Below are positions 5,884 to 7,102 of a stretch of 7,102 bases of DNA, piece after piece. A model generated the notes under the pieces. The model saw only the letters and a program-made list of their open reading frames with translations, made no database searches and was not told the DNA's origin. The DNA comes from an uncultured Clostridium sp. (GTDB taxonomy: Bacteria; Bacillota; Clostridia; TANB77; CAG-508). A program made the translations under genes and the position numbers. The stretch spans positions 1 through 7,102 of the forward strand of contig CANEFU010000061.1 of NCBI GenBank assembly GCA_947426875.1. The letters run 5' to 3'. Numbering within the stretch: position 1 is the first letter of the stretch; the number at the start of each line of letters is the position of its first letter.

Positions 5884-6786
5884 ATGAAAATTGGTATAGA
5901 TTTAGGAGGAAGCCATATTGCTATTGGTGTGATAGATAATAATGGCAGAATTATAGAGAAGACGGAAAAAAGGATTACGAATGTTGAAAAAAAGAATATC
6001 AAAAAAGCAATTGAGGAATATATTGTTGAGCATGTGAAACTTTTTATGCAACAATATCATGTAACTAAAATGGGAATGGCAATACCAGGATGGTCAGAAA
6101 ATGGTGTGATTTTGTCTTCTGGTAATTTAGGAATAAAAAATTATGCCATTGTAGAAGAATTACAAAAAGAAATAAAACTACCAATCACGATATAGAATGA
6201 TGCGAAATGTGCAGCAATGGCAGAGAATCAATATGGTTGTTTAAAAGATTATGATAGAAGTATATTTTTAACACTGGGAACAGGAATTGGGGGAGCCGCT
6301 TTTTTAAATAATGAATTATTGAAGGCAGGAAGAAGACCCGGATATGAATTTGGACACATGGTGATTGAAAAGGATGGAATACCATGTCATTGTGGAAGAA
6401 AAGGTTGTTTTGAGAGATATGCTTCTATGAAAGCTTTTAAAAATAATTTGAGAAGTGCATTGAATTTGGATGAAACAACTAGAGGGCAAGAGTTATTAGA
6501 AAAGATACGCAATAATAAGCCCGAAAATAAAGATTATGAAGTGATTGAACAAGTTGTTTCAACTTATATTGAAGATTTGAGTACAGGAATTTTGAATTTA
6601 GTCAATATCTTTGAACCGGAAATAATCGGAATAGGAGGAAGTTTTGTTTATTTTGAAGAGGTATTTTTATCTCGATTAAGAACAAAATTAGAAGAAAGTA
6701 AACAAGATAGAGTGGGTAGAGACAATATTAAGATAGAGACAGCTATTTTAGGAAATGATGCAGGAATGATTGGTGCTGTTTTATAA
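5884..6786 (+). pseudogene. ROK-family sugar kinase frame interrupted by an in-frame TAG
   Basis: Reading through one TAG at 6193-6195 (codon 104) gives a complete 300-codon ROK protein, the normal family length, with no frameshift. Motifs are all present: phosphate-binding MKIGIDLGGSHIAIGVID at the start, MGMAIPGW, catalytic Asn105-Asp106 (NDAKCAAMAE), LGTGIGG (131-137), and the ROK zinc site EFGH...CHCGRKGC (His158, Cys168, Cys170, Cys175) with Glu177. ROK kinases phosphorylate glucose, N-acetylmannosamine or similar sugars in the cytoplasm; the substrate is not clear here. The TAG replaces the residue before Asn-Asp, often Glu in the family (ENDAN), so GAG to TAG is the simplest change. 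The N-terminal product alone would lack the active site, and Met112 has no ribosome binding site for a restart. TAG ends two other genes in this window, which argues against recoding. Start: ATG 5884 after AAAGGG. Alternatives: recent mutation, sequencing error or readthrough. Confidence 0.8.
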
Positions 6787-6809
6787 GGATTAAAGGTTAG
6801 TGTAAAATT

Positions 6810-6839
6810 AATGTAGGCAAAATATTGCTTACATTTTTT
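6810..6839 (+). terminator. Intrinsic terminator after the ROK frame
   Basis: An 11-bp stem, AATGTAGGCAA (6810-6820) with TTGCTTACATT (6825-6835), containing one G-U pair and a 4-base AATA loop, runs directly into a T-run (6834-6839). It lies 23 bases after the ROK stop codon and separates this transcript from rpsB. Confidence 0.85.
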
Positions 6840-6891
6840 AAATTTGGGGAGTGTAAAACAGGAATAAATCCAAGAAAATTTTGCAAAACAC

Positions 6892-6920
6892 TTGAAATTA
6901 TGGTTAAAACGTGATAAAAT
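6892..6920 (+). promoter_or_regulatory. Sigma-A-type promoter of rpsB
   Basis: TTGAAA (6892-6897), a 17-base spacer, and TAAAAT (6915-6920) preceded by the extended -10 dinucleotide TG (6912-6913). Spacing is optimal and each hexamer differs from consensus by only one or two bases. Transcription would start near 6927, giving a leader of about 105 nt before the rpsB ATG. The placement just after a terminator and before a ribosomal protein gene fits a strong housekeeping promoter. Confidence 0.75.
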
Positions 6921-6948
6921 AACGAACGTATTAAACACACAAAGAGAG

Positions 6949-6986
6949 TTTTAAAGGAAGTGCCTAAAGATTTAGGTCCTAAAAAA
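6949..6986 (+). promoter_or_regulatory. Hairpin in the rpsB leader, possible S2 autoregulatory element
   Basis: CCTAA (6963-6967) pairs with TTAGG (6972-6976) around an AGAT loop. Past an AGTG bulge (6959-6962) the stem continues as AGGA (6955-6958) with TCCT (6977-6980), and then TTTT (6949-6952) with AAAA (6983-6986) after a small internal loop. It lies inside the predicted leader, about 30 bases before the ribosome binding site. Many ribosomal protein genes are controlled by the protein binding its own leader. Whether S2 binds here is inference; the hairpin is not matched to a known family from memory. Confidence 0.4.
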
Positions 6987-7031
6987 CGGAGAAACTTTGT
7001 GGAAGAAATAACAAAAAGGGAGGAATTAAAA

Positions 7032-7102
7032 ATGGCAGTAGTTGCAATGAAACAATTACTAGAAGCAGGTGTTCACTTTGGACATCAAACAAGAAGATGG
7101 GA
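7032..7102 (+). CDS. rpsB: 30S ribosomal protein S2, N-terminal fragment (runs off window)
   Basis: The 23 visible residues (MAVVAMKQLLEAGVHFGHQT then RRW) carry the highly conserved S2 start, in which the LLEAGVHFGHQTRRWNP block is diagnostic. S2 is an essential small-subunit protein, bound late and contacting S1 in many bacteria. GGGAGG (7018-7023) with an 8-base spacer supports the ATG. The gene continues past the window edge; tsf (elongation factor Ts) usually follows in bacteria, but this cannot be seen. It has its own promoter and leader and is independent of the genes to its left. Confidence 0.97.
   Translation, partial: MAVVAMKQLLEAGVHFGHQTRRW

Noticed and set aside
5745..6002. Minus-strand 85-codon frame across the right arm and the ROK start
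   Set aside because: It runs antisense to the ROK motif region and through the repeat arm, is low-complexity and has no known motif.
6217..6786. Separate gene starting at Met112 of the ROK frame
   Set aside because: It has no ribosome binding site, begins in the middle of the NDAKCAAMAE motif and would lack the N-terminal phosphate-binding lobe; it is the second half of the interrupted gene.
6648..6938. Minus-strand 96-codon frame over the ROK end and the rpsB promoter
   Set aside because: It crosses the terminator hairpin and promoter region and shows no recognisable protein features.

Overview
The window is AT-rich DNA with strong AGGAGG-type ribosome binding sites and A/T-ending codons. 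It looks like a low-GC Gram-positive bacterium, most likely a Clostridia-type Firmicute. This is inferred from composition and gene content; no species can be named from the sequence.

Layout: (1) Positions 1-5517 are the end of a type IV pilus cluster, all on the + strand with short gaps: a truncated membrane protein that resembles the C-terminal part of an A24 prepilin peptidase, two small prepilin-like proteins, then pilB (extension ATPase), pilT-like (retraction ATPase) and pilC (platform protein). A 116-bp gap before pilB holds a perfect 20-bp palindrome next to its ribosome binding site. (2) Positions 5518-5883 are non-coding and are dominated by a repeat element. It has 34-bp-period units carrying a GGGGACGTTTCTC core, and a 59-bp inverted repeat with two differences whose arms flank about 190 bp of AT-rich DNA. 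It resembles a REP/MITE-type non-autonomous element and probably also ends pilus transcription. (3) Positions 5884-6786 are a full-length ROK-family sugar kinase frame broken by one in-frame TAG at codon 104, just before the catalytic Asn-Asp pair. It is followed by a clear intrinsic terminator. (4) Positions 6892-7102 hold a strong promoter, a roughly 105-nt leader with a hairpin, and the first 23 codons of rpsB (ribosomal protein S2).

How the genes work together: the peptidase would mature the two prepilins. PilB would power assembly through PilC in the membrane, and PilT would power disassembly, giving pili that extend and retract. The ROK and rpsB genes are unrelated to this; the repeat element and the terminator separate the three transcription units. 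No wholly new system is evident. The most unusual items are the modular inverted repeat element, the amber codon in an otherwise intact ROK frame, the palindrome before pilB, and departures from consensus in several pilus proteins.
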